A stretch of 55,950 nt of DNA. Origin: Saprospiraceae bacterium (lineage in GTDB: Bacteria; Bacteroidota; Bacteroidia; Chitinophagales; Saprospiraceae). Positions 36,005 through 44,950 of this stretch are shown here, piece by piece. The notes below the pieces were generated by a model that worked only from the letters and a program-made list of their open reading frames with translations, did not search any database and was not told the DNA's origin. The translations under genes and the position numbers were made by a program. The DNA is taken from NCBI GenBank assembly GCA_007121335.1, contig SKLY01000004.1, positions 1 to 55,950 on the forward strand, written 5' to 3'. Within the stretch, counting starts at the first letter, position 1. Every line of letters starts with the position of its first letter.

Positions 36005-36991
36005 TCATTTTTTGATGTACATAACCTCCTTAACTGCCTTGATTACCCTTTCCGGGTTGGGCAGGTATTCTTCAACCAGCGTTGGAGCGTAGCTGAGAGA
36101 AGTATCCTGAGCATTGATTCTGACGACCGGTGCATCGAGGAAGTCGAAGGCGAGTTTTTGGATGGAATAACCAATCTCTGCAGAGACCCCGGCAAAAGGC
36201 CATGATTCATCGACAACCACCATTCGGTTGGTCTTTTTTACAGATTCGATGAGGGTGTCGTAGTCCAGTGGCCTGATGGTCCGCAAGTCGATGACTTCGG
36301 CTGAAATGCCCTCTTTTTCCAATTCTTTTGCAGCGTCTTTCGCCACCTCTATCATTTTATTATAAGACACAATGGTCACATCGGTTCCCTCTCTTCTAAT
36401 TGCCGCTTTACCAATGGGCACGAGGTATTCATCCTCAGGAACTTCGCCTTTAAAACCGTACATTATCTCGGCCTCCATCATACAAACCGGATCGTTATCA
36501 CGGATGGCGGATTTTAAAAGTCCTTTAGCATCTGCGGGATCGATACAACTCACCACTTTGAGACCGGGCACATTGGCCATCCAGCTCTCAAAAGTCTGGC
36601 TGTGCTGTTGTGCCAATTGACCGGCAGAACCCGACGGTCCTCGAAAAACAGCCGGACAACCAAATTCTCCCGAAGATTGCGAGAGTGTTTTGGCAGCGTT
36701 GTTGACGAGCTGATCAAAAGCAAGTACAGCAAAGTTCCAGGTCATGAACTCCACTATGGGTCTGAGTCCGTTCATGGCGGCACCCACTCCGATTCCTGCA
36801 AAACCCAATTCGGAAATGGGCGTATCTATTACTCTGCGGGCACCAAATTCGTCCAGCATACCTTTACTGACCTTGTAGGCTCCGTTGTATTCTGCAACTT
36901 CTTCACCCATAAGGAAAACATCCTCATCTCTTCTCATTTCTTCTGTCATTGCCTCATTTAAGGCATCGCGCAGTGCTATTTCTCTTGCCAT
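36005..36991 (-). CDS. pdhB: Pyruvate dehydrogenase E1 component, beta subunit
   Basis: The 328-residue thiamine-diphosphate enzyme subunit matches E1 beta of 2-oxoacid dehydrogenases. Markers are LRDALNEAMTEEM, VFLMGEEVAEYNGAYKVSKG with the ThDP-contacting Glu, ISELGFAGIGVGAAMNGLRP, and the C-terminal transketolase domain (VIDLRTIRPLDYDTL, VVVDESWPFAGV). Pyruvate is the likely substrate by overall resemblance to bacterial PdhB; branched-chain substrates are less likely. The alpha subunit gene is not adjacent. Confidence 0.92.
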   Translation of the reverse strand: MAREIALRDALNEAMTEEMRRDEDVFLMGEEVAEYNGAYKVSKGMLDEFGARRVIDTPISELGFAGIGVGAAMNGLRPIVEFMTWNFAVLAFDQLVNNAAKTLSQSSGEFGCPAVFRGPSGSAGQLAQQHSQTFESWMANVPGLKVVSCIDPADAKGLLKSAIRDNDPVCMMEAEIMYGFKGEVPEDEYLVPIGKAAIRREGTDVTIVSYNKMIEVAKDAAKELEKEGISAEVIDLRTIRPLDYDTLIESVKKTNRMVVVDESWPFAGVSAEIGYSIQKLAFDFLDAPVVRINAQDTSLSYAPTLVEEYLPNPERVIKAVKEVMYIKK

Positions 36992-37007
36992 TTCATGAAT
37001 TTTGGGC

Positions 37008-37040
37008 CAAAATTAGTAATTCCACAAATATTGTGACAAA
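37008..37040 (-). promoter_or_regulatory. Candidate promoter for pdhB
   Basis: On the minus strand, TTTG (37040-37037), a 21-base spacer and TAATTTTG (37015-37008) match both consensus elements. The predicted leader is about 10 bases, ending at the ATG at 36991. Confidence 0.5.
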
Positions 37041-37093
37041 GATTGACCAACTATTGTTCTATGATAAATTCTACAGTTCGCTATATCCCAATG

Positions 37094-38452
37094 CTACAAT
37101 AACTCTCCGGCCAGGTCATTTAAGTTGGACCCTCCAAATGTCCCGGAACTCATCATCAAAAAGTGGGGGTTGATTTGGTTGGCCTCCACCAATTTGGACT
37201 TGAGTTCCTGCGCATCGTTGACTATCACAATGTCATCCCTTCCAAAATTTTTCCGGATAATTTCTTCGTTGAGCGGAGGCATCCTTTTCATCTTAAGTGT
37301 ATGTGGACTAAAAAAAACAATGGCCACATCGGCCTTGTCCAATGCGCCCTTGTAATGAGGTAAAAATTCCTGATTCAAGCTGGAGTATGTGTGTAATTCC
37401 ACCACAGTACATAGCTTGTCGTTGGGAAATCGCTCCCGGAATGAATTTACCGTGGCTCGCACCTTGGAAGGTGCATGGGCAAAATCGTGGTAAAAAGTCC
37501 GGCCTTCTTCTGATGCGATCAACTGCAACCGCTTTTGAGCACCTTTAAATGTGGTAATGGCCTCCAAAAAATCCTCCTCCTCCATTCCCAAATCCATGCA
37601 AATTTTTCTTGCAACCTCCAAATTAGCCATGTTGTGCGAACCAAAAAAGTTAACCTTATAAGGCTTTCCACTTTCGGAAAAAACGGTCCAGTTGTCGGCC
37701 TCTTTTTTGTAGTCGATCCGGTTGTAAGAAATGCATTCGATGCCATTGGGTCGATGTTCATCTACAAGTCTTTTAAGATGCGGGTCTTCGTCAAAATAAT
37801 AAACCCTGGCGCCCTCCGGCAGACTGTTCAGATAATCAACAAATTGCACGAAGTAATTCTCCTCGGTTGGGAATACATTCATATGGTCCCAGGCGATACC
37901 CGTCAGTGCAGAAATCTGGGCTTTATAGTGAAGAAACTTAGGTCTGCGGTCGATGGCTGAACTTAGGTATTCGTCACCTTCAATAACTACCAAAGGAGCG
38001 TCCGAGAGCCTGACCATGGTGTCAAAGCCCTCTAACATCGCTCCAACCAGATAGTCGTAATCAAAACCCTTTTGGCGAAGTGCATGCATAATCATAGAAG
38101 TAGTGGTGGTTTTGCCGTGACTGCCTCCAATGACAATGCGTTTCTTGTTGCGGGAATGGTGGTAAATGTATTCAGGAAAAGACTGAATCTTAAGACCGAG
38201 GTCCAGGGCCTTTTTCAGCTCGGGATTGTCTTTCCTTGCGTGCATGCCCAGAATAACAAGGTCCAGATCCGGGTGAATATTAGATTCAAACCATCCCTCC
38301 TTGTCAGGTAGAATACCCTCCTTCCTTAATCTGGTTCTGGCGGGGTCGTAAATTTCATCATCGGAGCCTGTTATTTGGTGTCCGGCGCGCTTGAGGGCAA
38401 TAGCCAAATTGTGCATAACGGCACCTCCCATAGATAAAAAGTGGATTTTCAT
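37094..38452 (-). CDS. mpl: Mpl, murein peptide ligase (UDP-MurNAc : tripeptide ligase)
   Basis: The 452-residue Mur ligase has the Mpl/MurC-type opening IHFLSMGGAVMHNLAIALKR and the ATP-binding GSHGKTTTTSM (110-120). Further on are the central motif VIEGDEYLSSAIDRRPKFLHY and the C-terminal YHDFAHAPSKVRATV. The EGDEY motif with Asp/Tyr fits Mpl, which recycles the L-Ala-D-Glu-meso-Dap tripeptide from cell-wall turnover by joining it to UDP-MurNAc. The start is ATG 38452; eight extra codons upstream are unlikely. Confidence 0.88.
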   Translation of the reverse strand: MKIHFLSMGGAVMHNLAIALKRAGHQITGSDDEIYDPARTRLRKEGILPDKEGWFESNIHPDLDLVILGMHARKDNPELKKALDLGLKIQSFPEYIYHHSRNKKRIVIGGSHGKTTTTSMIMHALRQKGFDYDYLVGAMLEGFDTMVRLSDAPLVVIEGDEYLSSAIDRRPKFLHYKAQISALTGIAWDHMNVFPTEENYFVQFVDYLNSLPEGARVYYFDEDPHLKRLVDEHRPNGIECISYNRIDYKKEADNWTVFSESGKPYKVNFFGSHNMANLEVARKICMDLGMEEEDFLEAITTFKGAQKRLQLIASEEGRTFYHDFAHAPSKVRATVNSFRERFPNDKLCTVVELHTYSSLNQEFLPHYKGALDKADVAIVFFSPHTLKMKRMPPLNEEIIRKNFGRDDIVIVNDAQELKSKLVEANQINPHFLMMSSGTFGGSNLNDLAGELL

Positions 38453-38519
38453 GAAAGCGTTTTTGAGAATAAACAAAGGCTGCGGCCGTTTAAAGACTGC
38501 TGCAATTAAATGAATTAAT

Positions 38520-38527
38520 TATTTTTG
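38520..38527 (+). promoter_or_regulatory. Candidate -7 promoter box for the small lipoprotein gene
   Basis: TATTTTTG matches TAnnTTTG and lies 21 bases before the ATG at 38549. No clear -33 element is present. Confidence 0.3.
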
Positions 38528-38548
38528 TGCAAATCAAACGAATTTTTA

Positions 38549-38701
38549 ATGAAAAACCGAGTCAATAAAACACTTTTGTTTGCTTCATTGCTGGTAATCG
38601 TGACGCTTTCCTCTTGCAACCGCGGCTATGGCTGTCCTGGTAGTTTTTCTGCTGATGATTTCTTTTCCTCCCTCTTTCAGAGCCTCAGCCAACTACTTTA
38701 A
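38549..38701 (+). CDS. Small cysteine-containing lipoprotein (50 residues)
   Basis: The frame encodes a basic start (MKNRVNK), a hydrophobic segment (TLLFASLLVIVTL) and a lipobox LSSC with Cys23, so the mature lipoprotein would be only 28 residues long, beginning CNRGYGCPGSF. It has a candidate -7 box 21 bases upstream and precedes mnmD by 29 bases. A perfect signal-lipobox arrangement and A-rich upstream region speak for a real gene, though no expression evidence exists. I do not know a function. Confidence 0.7.
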   Translation: MKNRVNKTLLFASLLVIVTLSSCNRGYGCPGSFSADDFFSSLFQSLSQLL

Positions 38702-38730
38702 TACAACTTTAACACCCTTCGCCGATTGCT

Positions 38731-39417
38731 ATGAAGTCGAACAACCGGGTTGAGAAAACCGGTGATGGTTTCCCCACAATAATTTCAGGCAAATACAATG
38801 CCATGTATCATTCGGGACACGGCTCCCTGAGTGAGAGCAATCACGTATTTATCGATGCCGGATTGCTACACTACATCTCCTCAAATCATGGTGTTTCGCG
38901 GATTAATTTACTGGAATACGGTTTCGGGAGTGGCCTCAATGCCTGGCTGACCGCAATGAGATGCAACTCAGGCCCTGAAATATTCTACACTTCCATTGAA
39001 AAGCACCCTCTGACACAGTCTGAAGCAAAAGCTTTTATTGAGGCCATGCCCGGGGAACTTACCGCCGGCAAGCACCTCGATGTATTCCGAAATATCCACA
39101 GTGCAGAATGGGAAACTTTTGCCGAAATACACCCCCATTTTCACCTTAAAAAACTCGAGCGATCATTTCAAAACCATACCTTTGAGGACCAACCAAACCT
39201 CGTGTATTACGATGCATTCGGTCCCGGAACCCAGGCTGAGTTGTGGACGGAGGAAATTTTCACACCCCTTTACGAAGCATTGGCTCCGGAAGGAATCATT
39301 GTGACCTACTGCGTACAGGGAGCATTCCGTCGCATGTTGAGCAAGCTTGGCTTCGACTGGGAGAAACTCCCCGGTCCTCCCGGAAAGCGAGAGATGCTCC
39401 GGATTATAAAGCCTTGA
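38731..39417 (+). CDS. mnmD: MnmD, tRNA 5-methylaminomethyl-2-thiouridine methyltransferase
   Basis: The 228-residue stand-alone SAM methyltransferase matches the MnmC N-terminal (DUF752) domain. It has YNAMYHSGHGSLSESNHVFI at the start, the SAM-binding LEYGFGSGLNAWLTA, and YYDAFGPGTQAELWTEEIF with the catalytic region. It methylates the wobble uridine of certain tRNAs as the last step to mnm5s2U. In E. coli this domain is fused to an FAD oxidase domain, which is missing here as in many other bacteria. Confidence 0.9.
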   Translation: MKSNNRVEKTGDGFPTIISGKYNAMYHSGHGSLSESNHVFIDAGLLHYISSNHGVSRINLLEYGFGSGLNAWLTAMRCNSGPEIFYTSIEKHPLTQSEAKAFIEAMPGELTAGKHLDVFRNIHSAEWETFAEIHPHFHLKKLERSFQNHTFEDQPNLVYYDAFGPGTQAELWTEEIFTPLYEALAPEGIIVTYCVQGAFRRMLSKLGFDWEKLPGPPGKREMLRIIKP

Positions 39418-39590
39418 TATAAGGCTGTAAAACCGTAATTCTTCAAGGAAAAATCACCCAACACCCTTTTTGCCTTTAAATTAATTGTTAATTTGGCCCT
39501 CGGTTAATGGGAGTGGTTAATTGGTCACGCACATTCGACTTCAGCCCCTCTGCGACCACTTGCCTTAATATCTATAAAGGGGAAAAAACC

Positions 39591-40922
39591 ATGAAAAAAC
39601 TAGCGCTACACTGGCAAATTATCATTGGAATGGTCGCCGGCATCCTGTTGGGGGTTGTCGCCGTCCAGCTTGAATGGGGGCCACAATTTGTTATTGACTT
39701 CATCAAGCCATTTGGCTCTATCTTCATCGATGTATTAAAAATGATAGCCATGCCGCTGATTATCGCATCCCTGATCAAGGGGATCAGCGATCTTCAGGAC
39801 ATATCCAGTCTGTCCATTTTGGGTAAGCGGACCGTCGGAATTTATTTGGTGACGACCGTTTTTGCAGTGACTATTGGACTCACCATCGTAAACATTGTAC
39901 AACCCGGAAAAACGGTAGCACCAGAGACCAGGGAGCAACTCGAACAAGCCTACATGGAGGATGCTAATCGCACCCGGCAGTTGGCCGAACAGGCGAGAGA
40001 TGCGGGGCCTTTACAACCACTTGAAGATCTCTTTGCGGAAAATATTTTTTCAGCGGCTGCCGATAATGGAAACATGCTTCAGGTTATTGTCGTGGCTATT
40101 TTCTTCGGTATTGGGCTGGTACTACTTCCCGAAAAAAAAGTCAGTACGGTAAAAAAATTCTTTGACGGGCTGAACGAAGTTATACTCAAGCTGATCGACC
40201 TCATTATGCTTACAGCCCCTTACGGAGTGGGTGCTCTGCTGGCAGCCCTGGTGGTTGAATCTCCAACTGTGGACATTTTTATCGCCTTGTTGTGGTATGC
40301 CTTTTGTGTGGTGCTCGGACTGAGTATTCTCATCTTCATATTCTATCCTCTCATCATGTACCTCTTTACAGGAAAAGGTTATGGATTCTTTTTCCGGGGT
40401 ATTTCACCTGCGCAGCTCGTGGCATTTTCAACCAGCTCCAGTGCGGCAACACTACCAGTTACCATGGAGCGCACAGAAGAACATCTCGGTGTGGACAGAG
40501 AAGTGACCAGTTTTGTGCTTCCCATAGGTGCCACCATCAACATGGATGGGACCAGTCTATACCAGGCCATTGCAGCAATTTTCATAGCCCAGGCATTCGG
40601 AATGGAACTGTCTTTGGCTGCACAATTGGGCATTGTCCTCACAGCAACGCTGGCCTCCATTGGATCGGCAGCAGTCCCAAGTGCAGGAATGGTTATGCTT
40701 GTAATCGTACTCGCTCAGGCGGGAATTCCGGAAGCAGGGCTCGCCCTTATTTTTGCCGTGGACCGACCTCTGGATATGTGCAGGACGGTAGCCAATGTAA
40801 CCGGAGATGCCACCGTATCTATGTTAGTGGCCAAAAGCGTTGATAAGCTAGGAGATCCGCAGGTGAAAGAATGGGATGAATACTATAAACACCGAAAGGA
40901 GGAGGGAACTGAAGAAATTTAA
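39591..40922 (+). CDS. Dicarboxylate/amino acid:cation symporter (DAACS family)
   Basis: The 443-residue transporter has about eight helices plus two re-entrant loops. The serine-rich motif SSSAATLPVT (loop HP1), the NMDGTSLY motif in TM7 and the later AAVPSAGMVML and DRPLDMCRTVANV segments are all characteristic of GltP/DctA-type symporters that take up glutamate, aspartate or C4-dicarboxylates with protons or sodium. The start is ATG 39591, preceded by AAAGGGG; the longer start at 39507 adds residues with no family match. An insertion between TM3 and TM4 (about 110-150) is rich in Glu and Arg. Confidence 0.92.
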   Translation: MKKLALHWQIIIGMVAGILLGVVAVQLEWGPQFVIDFIKPFGSIFIDVLKMIAMPLIIASLIKGISDLQDISSLSILGKRTVGIYLVTTVFAVTIGLTIVNIVQPGKTVAPETREQLEQAYMEDANRTRQLAEQARDAGPLQPLEDLFAENIFSAAADNGNMLQVIVVAIFFGIGLVLLPEKKVSTVKKFFDGLNEVILKLIDLIMLTAPYGVGALLAALVVESPTVDIFIALLWYAFCVVLGLSILIFIFYPLIMYLFTGKGYGFFFRGISPAQLVAFSTSSSAATLPVTMERTEEHLGVDREVTSFVLPIGATINMDGTSLYQAIAAIFIAQAFGMELSLAAQLGIVLTATLASIGSAAVPSAGMVMLVIVLAQAGIPEAGLALIFAVDRPLDMCRTVANVTGDATVSMLVAKSVDKLGDPQVKEWDEYYKHRKEEGTEEI

Positions 40923-41114
40923 TGCCTTTCGGGCAACAAAAACCGGCCAATTGAGCTCTTTCTCAATATACTGGAAAATAACAGGAATTGGTGAATTTGA
41001 TTCGATTATTAAAAAAGTCCACTCATTGAATCTGGCTGTCAATTTCTTTAAAACCTATAATGGAATGATCCAATGGAAAGGTCAATCAACCAACCACTGA
41101 GTTAAAAGATATCT

Positions 41115-41386
41115 ATGAGTCCACTCCGAAAACCCTTTTGTACATGAAAATGAGGAAAAAGTTCAAGATCGAGGAAGAGGATGAACGAACGATCCCGAAT
41201 GGGTTAAGATCTGGGGGACCTTAAAGTGAGAGGACCGCGAAGCGGATGGGTGGCCCGCAGGCGTAGCCATAGCTACGTTGAGGAAAGACCCCCAAAGCTT
41301 TCTTGTCCCCTATGCTATGGGGAGGGGGCGAAGATATTGGATTTTGCAGCCATTTGTAATAAAAAGAGGTTTTCGGAGTGACTCAT
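41115..41386. repeat. MITE-like element with 25-base terminal inverted repeats
   Basis: The left arm (41115-41139) reads ATGAGTCCACTCCGAAAACC and continues CTTTT. The reverse complement of the right arm (41362-41386) reads ATGAGTCACTCCGAAAACC and continues TCTTTTT. They agree over about 23 of 25 positions with one indel. The interior is GC-richer than its flanks and holds further short hairpins: CCGC-gaa-GCGG, CGTAGC-cata-GCTACG, and TGGGGG near 41213 pairing with CCCCCA near 41290. No transposase frame is inside and no clear target-site duplication is visible. A non-autonomous transposable element or a structured intergenic repeat is the best reading. Confidence 0.55.
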
Positions 41387-41433
41387 CTATAAAATTCCGG
41401 GTTTAGGATATGGTCAACCAACAACAAATTGCC

Positions 41434-41441
41434 TATATTTG
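41434..41441 (+). promoter_or_regulatory. Candidate -7 promoter box for the giant-protein genes
   Basis: TATATTTG matches TAnnTTTG. It would give a leader of about 145 bases before the ATG at 41595. A TTG codon at 41439, formally a longer start, lies within this box, which argues for the shorter protein. Confidence 0.35.
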
Positions 41442-41594
41442 CCATTTGGTAAAAACCGGTGTATATTCACTAAATTCCAGTGGGACAACACATTCGATTC
41501 GATTGGCACAATTCGCTTATATTCTGATGATTACATCGAAGAGTTCAAGGTTTTTTCGATGATCAATCAGCAAAATCGAGGTAAAGACAAATTA

Positions 41595-44500
41595 ATGACA
41601 TCAAGGAATTTTTATTGCTGTTGGGTAATCATTGTTCTTTTCGTAGCAACAAATACGACTTTTGCTCAAAGTCATGTGATAGAAGAAAACCTGGATATAA
41701 TCAAGATTGAGAACACCAATGAAGGTCAGCGATATCATTTGCCTGGCATTGAAGACGGTTGTATAGAGATCGAAATATGTGGCATGACTCCCGGCGCAAA
41801 CTACGTTTTCCACTCAGGTCTTATCTACAGCAGAAAATCCTTTTCTCCCACCCTGCTTACCGGTGGGCGCCTGGTCTCTGACAGTCCGGCCATGACGTTC
41901 CAGGCCACAGATGATTGTATGACATTAGAATTATGTATTGAAAGAAATCAGGCTACCTCAGTTCCTTATTTTTCCTATGCCCGAACAAATAGCTATCTTC
42001 AGACCTCAGAGGAGTCATCCTACCGATCGGATGATGCCATTGATTGGAATAGGAACCTCAGCATTGAAGAGTTGGTCAGGGATGTTTTGATCGGGGGGGA
42101 CTGCTTTGATGTGCACAATATCAATGCAATAGGTTCCGCATCAGGTTGGGGGTACTTTTCAAATGGGACGGAGTCCATTGGTCTGGATGAGGGGCTGGTT
42201 TTATCCACCGGTAGTCTCAGTAACATCAATGGCCCTAATGCAGAATCATGGACGAGCAGTTCACTAGGTGCTCCCGGTGACCCGGATCTGGAAAGCCTAA
42301 CCGGCATTCAGGTATTGGATGCTACCGGCATTCAATTTGACTTTATTCCCACTTCTGAAACGGCCCGGTTTCGCTATGTTTTTGCATCCGAAGAATACTG
42401 TGAATTTGTCAATCAGGGATTCAATGATGTGTTTGGCTTTTTTGTCAGTGGCCCCGGCATTAATGGAGACTTTGAAAACAATGCCATCAACATAGCGCTT
42501 ATTCCCGGAACCAACGATTACGTCTCCATTGACAATATCAATAAGGATTTCAATTCCCATTTCTATTTTGACAACACGCCAGAAGGACAACAGCAACTTC
42601 AAAATACAGCAGTTTGCGGATCCTTACTCGACATGGATGGCGTCGCCATAGAATTGATAGAATTCGATGGTTTTACAGCAGTTTTTGAAGCTGTAGTGGA
42701 TGTCATTCCCTGCGAAACATATACCATTAAAATGATAGTGGGAGATGCCGGTGATGACAGCTACGATTCGGCGGTATTTTTGGAAGCCGGAAGTTTTGAT
42801 GCCGGAGCATCAGCCAGACTGGATGCTCAGGTCGAAGGGACAGACAGTAATATCATTTTTGACAACTGCCACAGGGGTGAATTTGTGATCTCTCGAATAG
42901 GTACCGACAACTCCGAACCGGCAGTTGTGAATTTAATCCTTTCGGATCTAAGTACTGCACAACCGGGGATCGACTTTGAACCCCTGCCCGACAGTCTGGT
43001 AATTCCGGCCAACCAGGACTCCATTGTCGTTCCCATCGACATCCTCTATGACACCTACTCGGGTGGAACATTGAGAATTGTTTATGAACTTGACTTTCTT
43101 TGTTCCTGCACCAATCCCTTTGCTGAAATAATAATAACTGAAAACCCCGGACAGCCAAAAATCGAAGCCTTCGCCGATGATTTCTTGTCCTGCGCCAATG
43201 AGGAAGTGCTTTTATTTGGGGAAATTCTAACCCCCGACCTCATTACTGATTTTCAATGGCAGGACTCGGATGGAAATGTGTTGGATGATGGAATGAATGA
43301 TGTAATTTCCGTCACAGAACCCGGAGAATACTTGTTTATCGGCTCCAATATTGAAACCAATTGTATCGATACAGCCATTGTCCTGGTAGAAGAAGATAGT
43401 GCAGTCCCCGAAGCACAAATTAGGGAACCTGAAGTAATCACCTGTGATAATCCAAGGACCACTCTTGACGGAAGTGCATCTTCAGCCGGTCCTGAGATCA
43501 TTTACCTTTGGTCCACTGTGGATGGACTGCTTATCGATGGAGAAAATGAAGCAGAGGCCACTGTCGGAGACCGGGGTACTTACATTTTGGATGTAATAAA
43601 TACCGTAAACGGTTGTATTGGTTCTGACACTGTCGAAGTTACTGTGGATGAAGAAGTGCCTGTTATCAGAGTAGAAGACATTCAAACACTTACTTGTGAT
43701 CGAGAAATCGTAACAATCGATGCCAGTGGCTCCACACCAACAACAGACCTCACTTTTTCCTGGGAGACGATTGAAGGCAATGCAGTGGGCGCCACAGGTG
43801 GAAACACATTGCAAGTTAACGAACCTGGAGTGTATGTGCTCGAAGTCGTTTTGGAACGAAACCAATGCATCACCGCTGATACATTTGAAGTAGCACAGGA
43901 CATTGAGCTACCAGACGTTTCGGTCTCTGAAGACATGCCACTGCCCTGTGACAATCCGCAGGTGGAATTGGAGGGTACTTATTCCAATGCAGGACAGAAT
44001 CCAATCCTGACATGGAGTAGCCCGGATGGTGAATTTTCAGGTGACCTGGAATCTAATTTGGCCATAGCAAATACCGAAGGCCTATATATTTTCAGCGTAA
44101 GAAACGCCATTACCGGATGTGCTGACCGGGATACAGTATTGGTTTTCAAAAATGAGCCAACCGCCATAAATTACGAACTATCGCAACCCATTTGCCCCGG
44201 TGACCCCGGTGTGCTATCCATTATATCAGTGGAAGATGGTTTTTTCCCTTACGAATACCACATTCCGGGCTACAGGGGAGACACGCCAAATGACCACGGT
44301 TTATTTAGCAATCTCCAGCCGGGAGAATACGAGCTCTGGGCTACAGATGAACTGGGATGTAGAGTCAAACAACAGTTCAAGGTGGATGAACCGAGGGTAA
44401 TTGAAGTTGAACTACCCAATAACCTGGTTGCGGAATTGGGTGTACCGGAAAGATTGGAACCTGTCCTCAACTTCCCGGAATCAGAAATCGCCCGGGTTCA

Positions 44501-44939
44501 ATGGACGCCACAAGAACAGTTGGATTGCCCAAATTGTCTCAGCACAAAAGTGGAACTACTTCAAAGCACCCGCTTTTACATCTATATTGAAGATATATAC
44601 GGCTGTCCGGCTGAGGCCGAGACCTTTGTTATTCTGAGGATAAACGATGACATATTTGTGCCTAATGCATTTAGCCCCAATGGGGATGGAATCAATGACA
44701 AACTCGAGATATTTGCACATCCGTCCGTGAAGAAAATAATCGACTTTAACGTCTATAACAGATGGGGAACCAAGGTTTTCCAGAACAGAAATTTCCCTCC
44801 AAACGAAAGCGGACTCGGATGGGACGGTAACAAGGATGACAACGAGGCACCTCCGGGTGTTTACCTTTTCTCACTGGAATACGAATTAATCAATGGCGAG
44901 CGAAGGGTCATTCAGGGTGAAGTGAGTATTTTGCGCTAA
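41595..44939 (+). CDS. Giant T9SS-exported surface protein with choice-of-anchor L head
   Basis: The 1114-residue protein has a signal peptide (about 1-24, cleavage near TTFAQ). A choice-of-anchor L domain follows at about 155-400, marked by GLVLSTGSLSNI, FRYVFASEEYCEF and GFFVSGPGI. A Calx-beta-like domain is at about 400-517. Four PKD-like repeats of about 83 residues (523-855) each begin with a Cys and end with a second Cys. A SprB-like module lies at about 858-940 and a two-Cys CPNC module at about 945-1015. A gliding-associated type B C-terminal domain (from 1016, FVPNAFSPNGDGIND) ends the protein. The last domain directs export by T9SS. The probable role is adhesion or an extracellular matrix function. 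It is followed 11 bases later by a still larger relative. Confidence 0.9.
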   Translation: MTSRNFYCCWVIIVLFVATNTTFAQSHVIEENLDIIKIENTNEGQRYHLPGIEDGCIEIEICGMTPGANYVFHSGLIYSRKSFSPTLLTGGRLVSDSPAMTFQATDDCMTLELCIERNQATSVPYFSYARTNSYLQTSEESSYRSDDAIDWNRNLSIEELVRDVLIGGDCFDVHNINAIGSASGWGYFSNGTESIGLDEGLVLSTGSLSNINGPNAESWTSSSLGAPGDPDLESLTGIQVLDATGIQFDFIPTSETARFRYVFASEEYCEFVNQGFNDVFGFFVSGPGINGDFENNAINIALIPGTNDYVSIDNINKDFNSHFYFDNTPEGQQQLQNTAVCGSLLDMDGVAIELIEFDGFTAVFEAVVDVIPCETYTIKMIVGDAGDDSYDSAVFLEAGSFDAGASARLDAQVEGTDSNIIFDNCHRGEFVISRIGTDNSEPAVVNLILSDLSTAQPGIDFEPLPDSLVIPANQDSIVVPIDILYDTYSGGTLRIVYELDFLCSCTNPFAEIIITENPGQPKIEAFADDFLSCANEEVLLFGEILTPDLITDFQWQDSDGNVLDDGMNDVISVTEPGEYLFIGSNIETNCIDTAIVLVEEDSAVPEAQIREPEVITCDNPRTTLDGSASSAGPEIIYLWSTVDGLLIDGENEAEATVGDRGTYILDVINTVNGCIGSDTVEVTVDEEVPVIRVEDIQTLTCDREIVTIDASGSTPTTDLTFSWETIEGNAVGATGGNTLQVNEPGVYVLEVVLERNQCITADTFEVAQDIELPDVSVSEDMPLPCDNPQVELEGTYSNAGQNPILTWSSPDGEFSGDLESNLAIANTEGLYIFSVRNAITGCADRDTVLVFKNEPTAINYELSQPICPGDPGVLSIISVEDGFFPYEYHIPGYRGDTPNDHGLFSNLQPGEYELWATDELGCRVKQQFKVDEPRVIEVELPNNLVAELGVPERLEPVLNFPESEIARVQWTPQEQLDCPNCLSTKVELLQSTRFYIYIEDIYGCPAEAETFVILRINDDIFVPNAFSPNGDGINDKLEIFAHPSVKKIIDFNVYNRWGTKVFQNRNFPPNESGLGWDGNKDDNEAPPGVYLFSLEYELINGERRVIQGEVSILR
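43165..44160 (+). repeat. Four PKD-like repeats in the 1114-residue protein
   Basis: Four copies of an approximately 83-residue unit follow each other, each of the form C...(L/I)-x-x-(S/G)...W...G...V-x-x-x-G-x-Y-x-x-x-V...N-x-C...D-T-x-x-V. The two conserved Cys per unit may form an intradomain disulfide. The same unit builds most of the neighbouring 2498-residue protein. Confidence 0.8.
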
Positions 44940-44950
44940 GCTGAATCAAC

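Larger units (their letters stand above)
40923..41594 (+). other. Gene-free stretch before the giant-protein genes
   Basis: No supported gene is seen in 672 bases. The stretch holds a 272-base inverted-repeat element (41115-41386) and a candidate promoter box (41434-41441). An open frame that starts inside the symporter gene and runs to 41100 has no recognisable features and is taken as chance. Confidence 0.6.

Noticed and set aside
40876-41100. Open frame overlapping the symporter 3' end
   Set aside because: It starts in another frame of the symporter, and the unique part has no recognisable motif or upstream signal.
41439-41594. Longer N-terminus of the 1114-residue protein from a TTG at 41439
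   Set aside because: It lies on the candidate promoter box and precedes a normal signal peptide by 52 unrelated residues.
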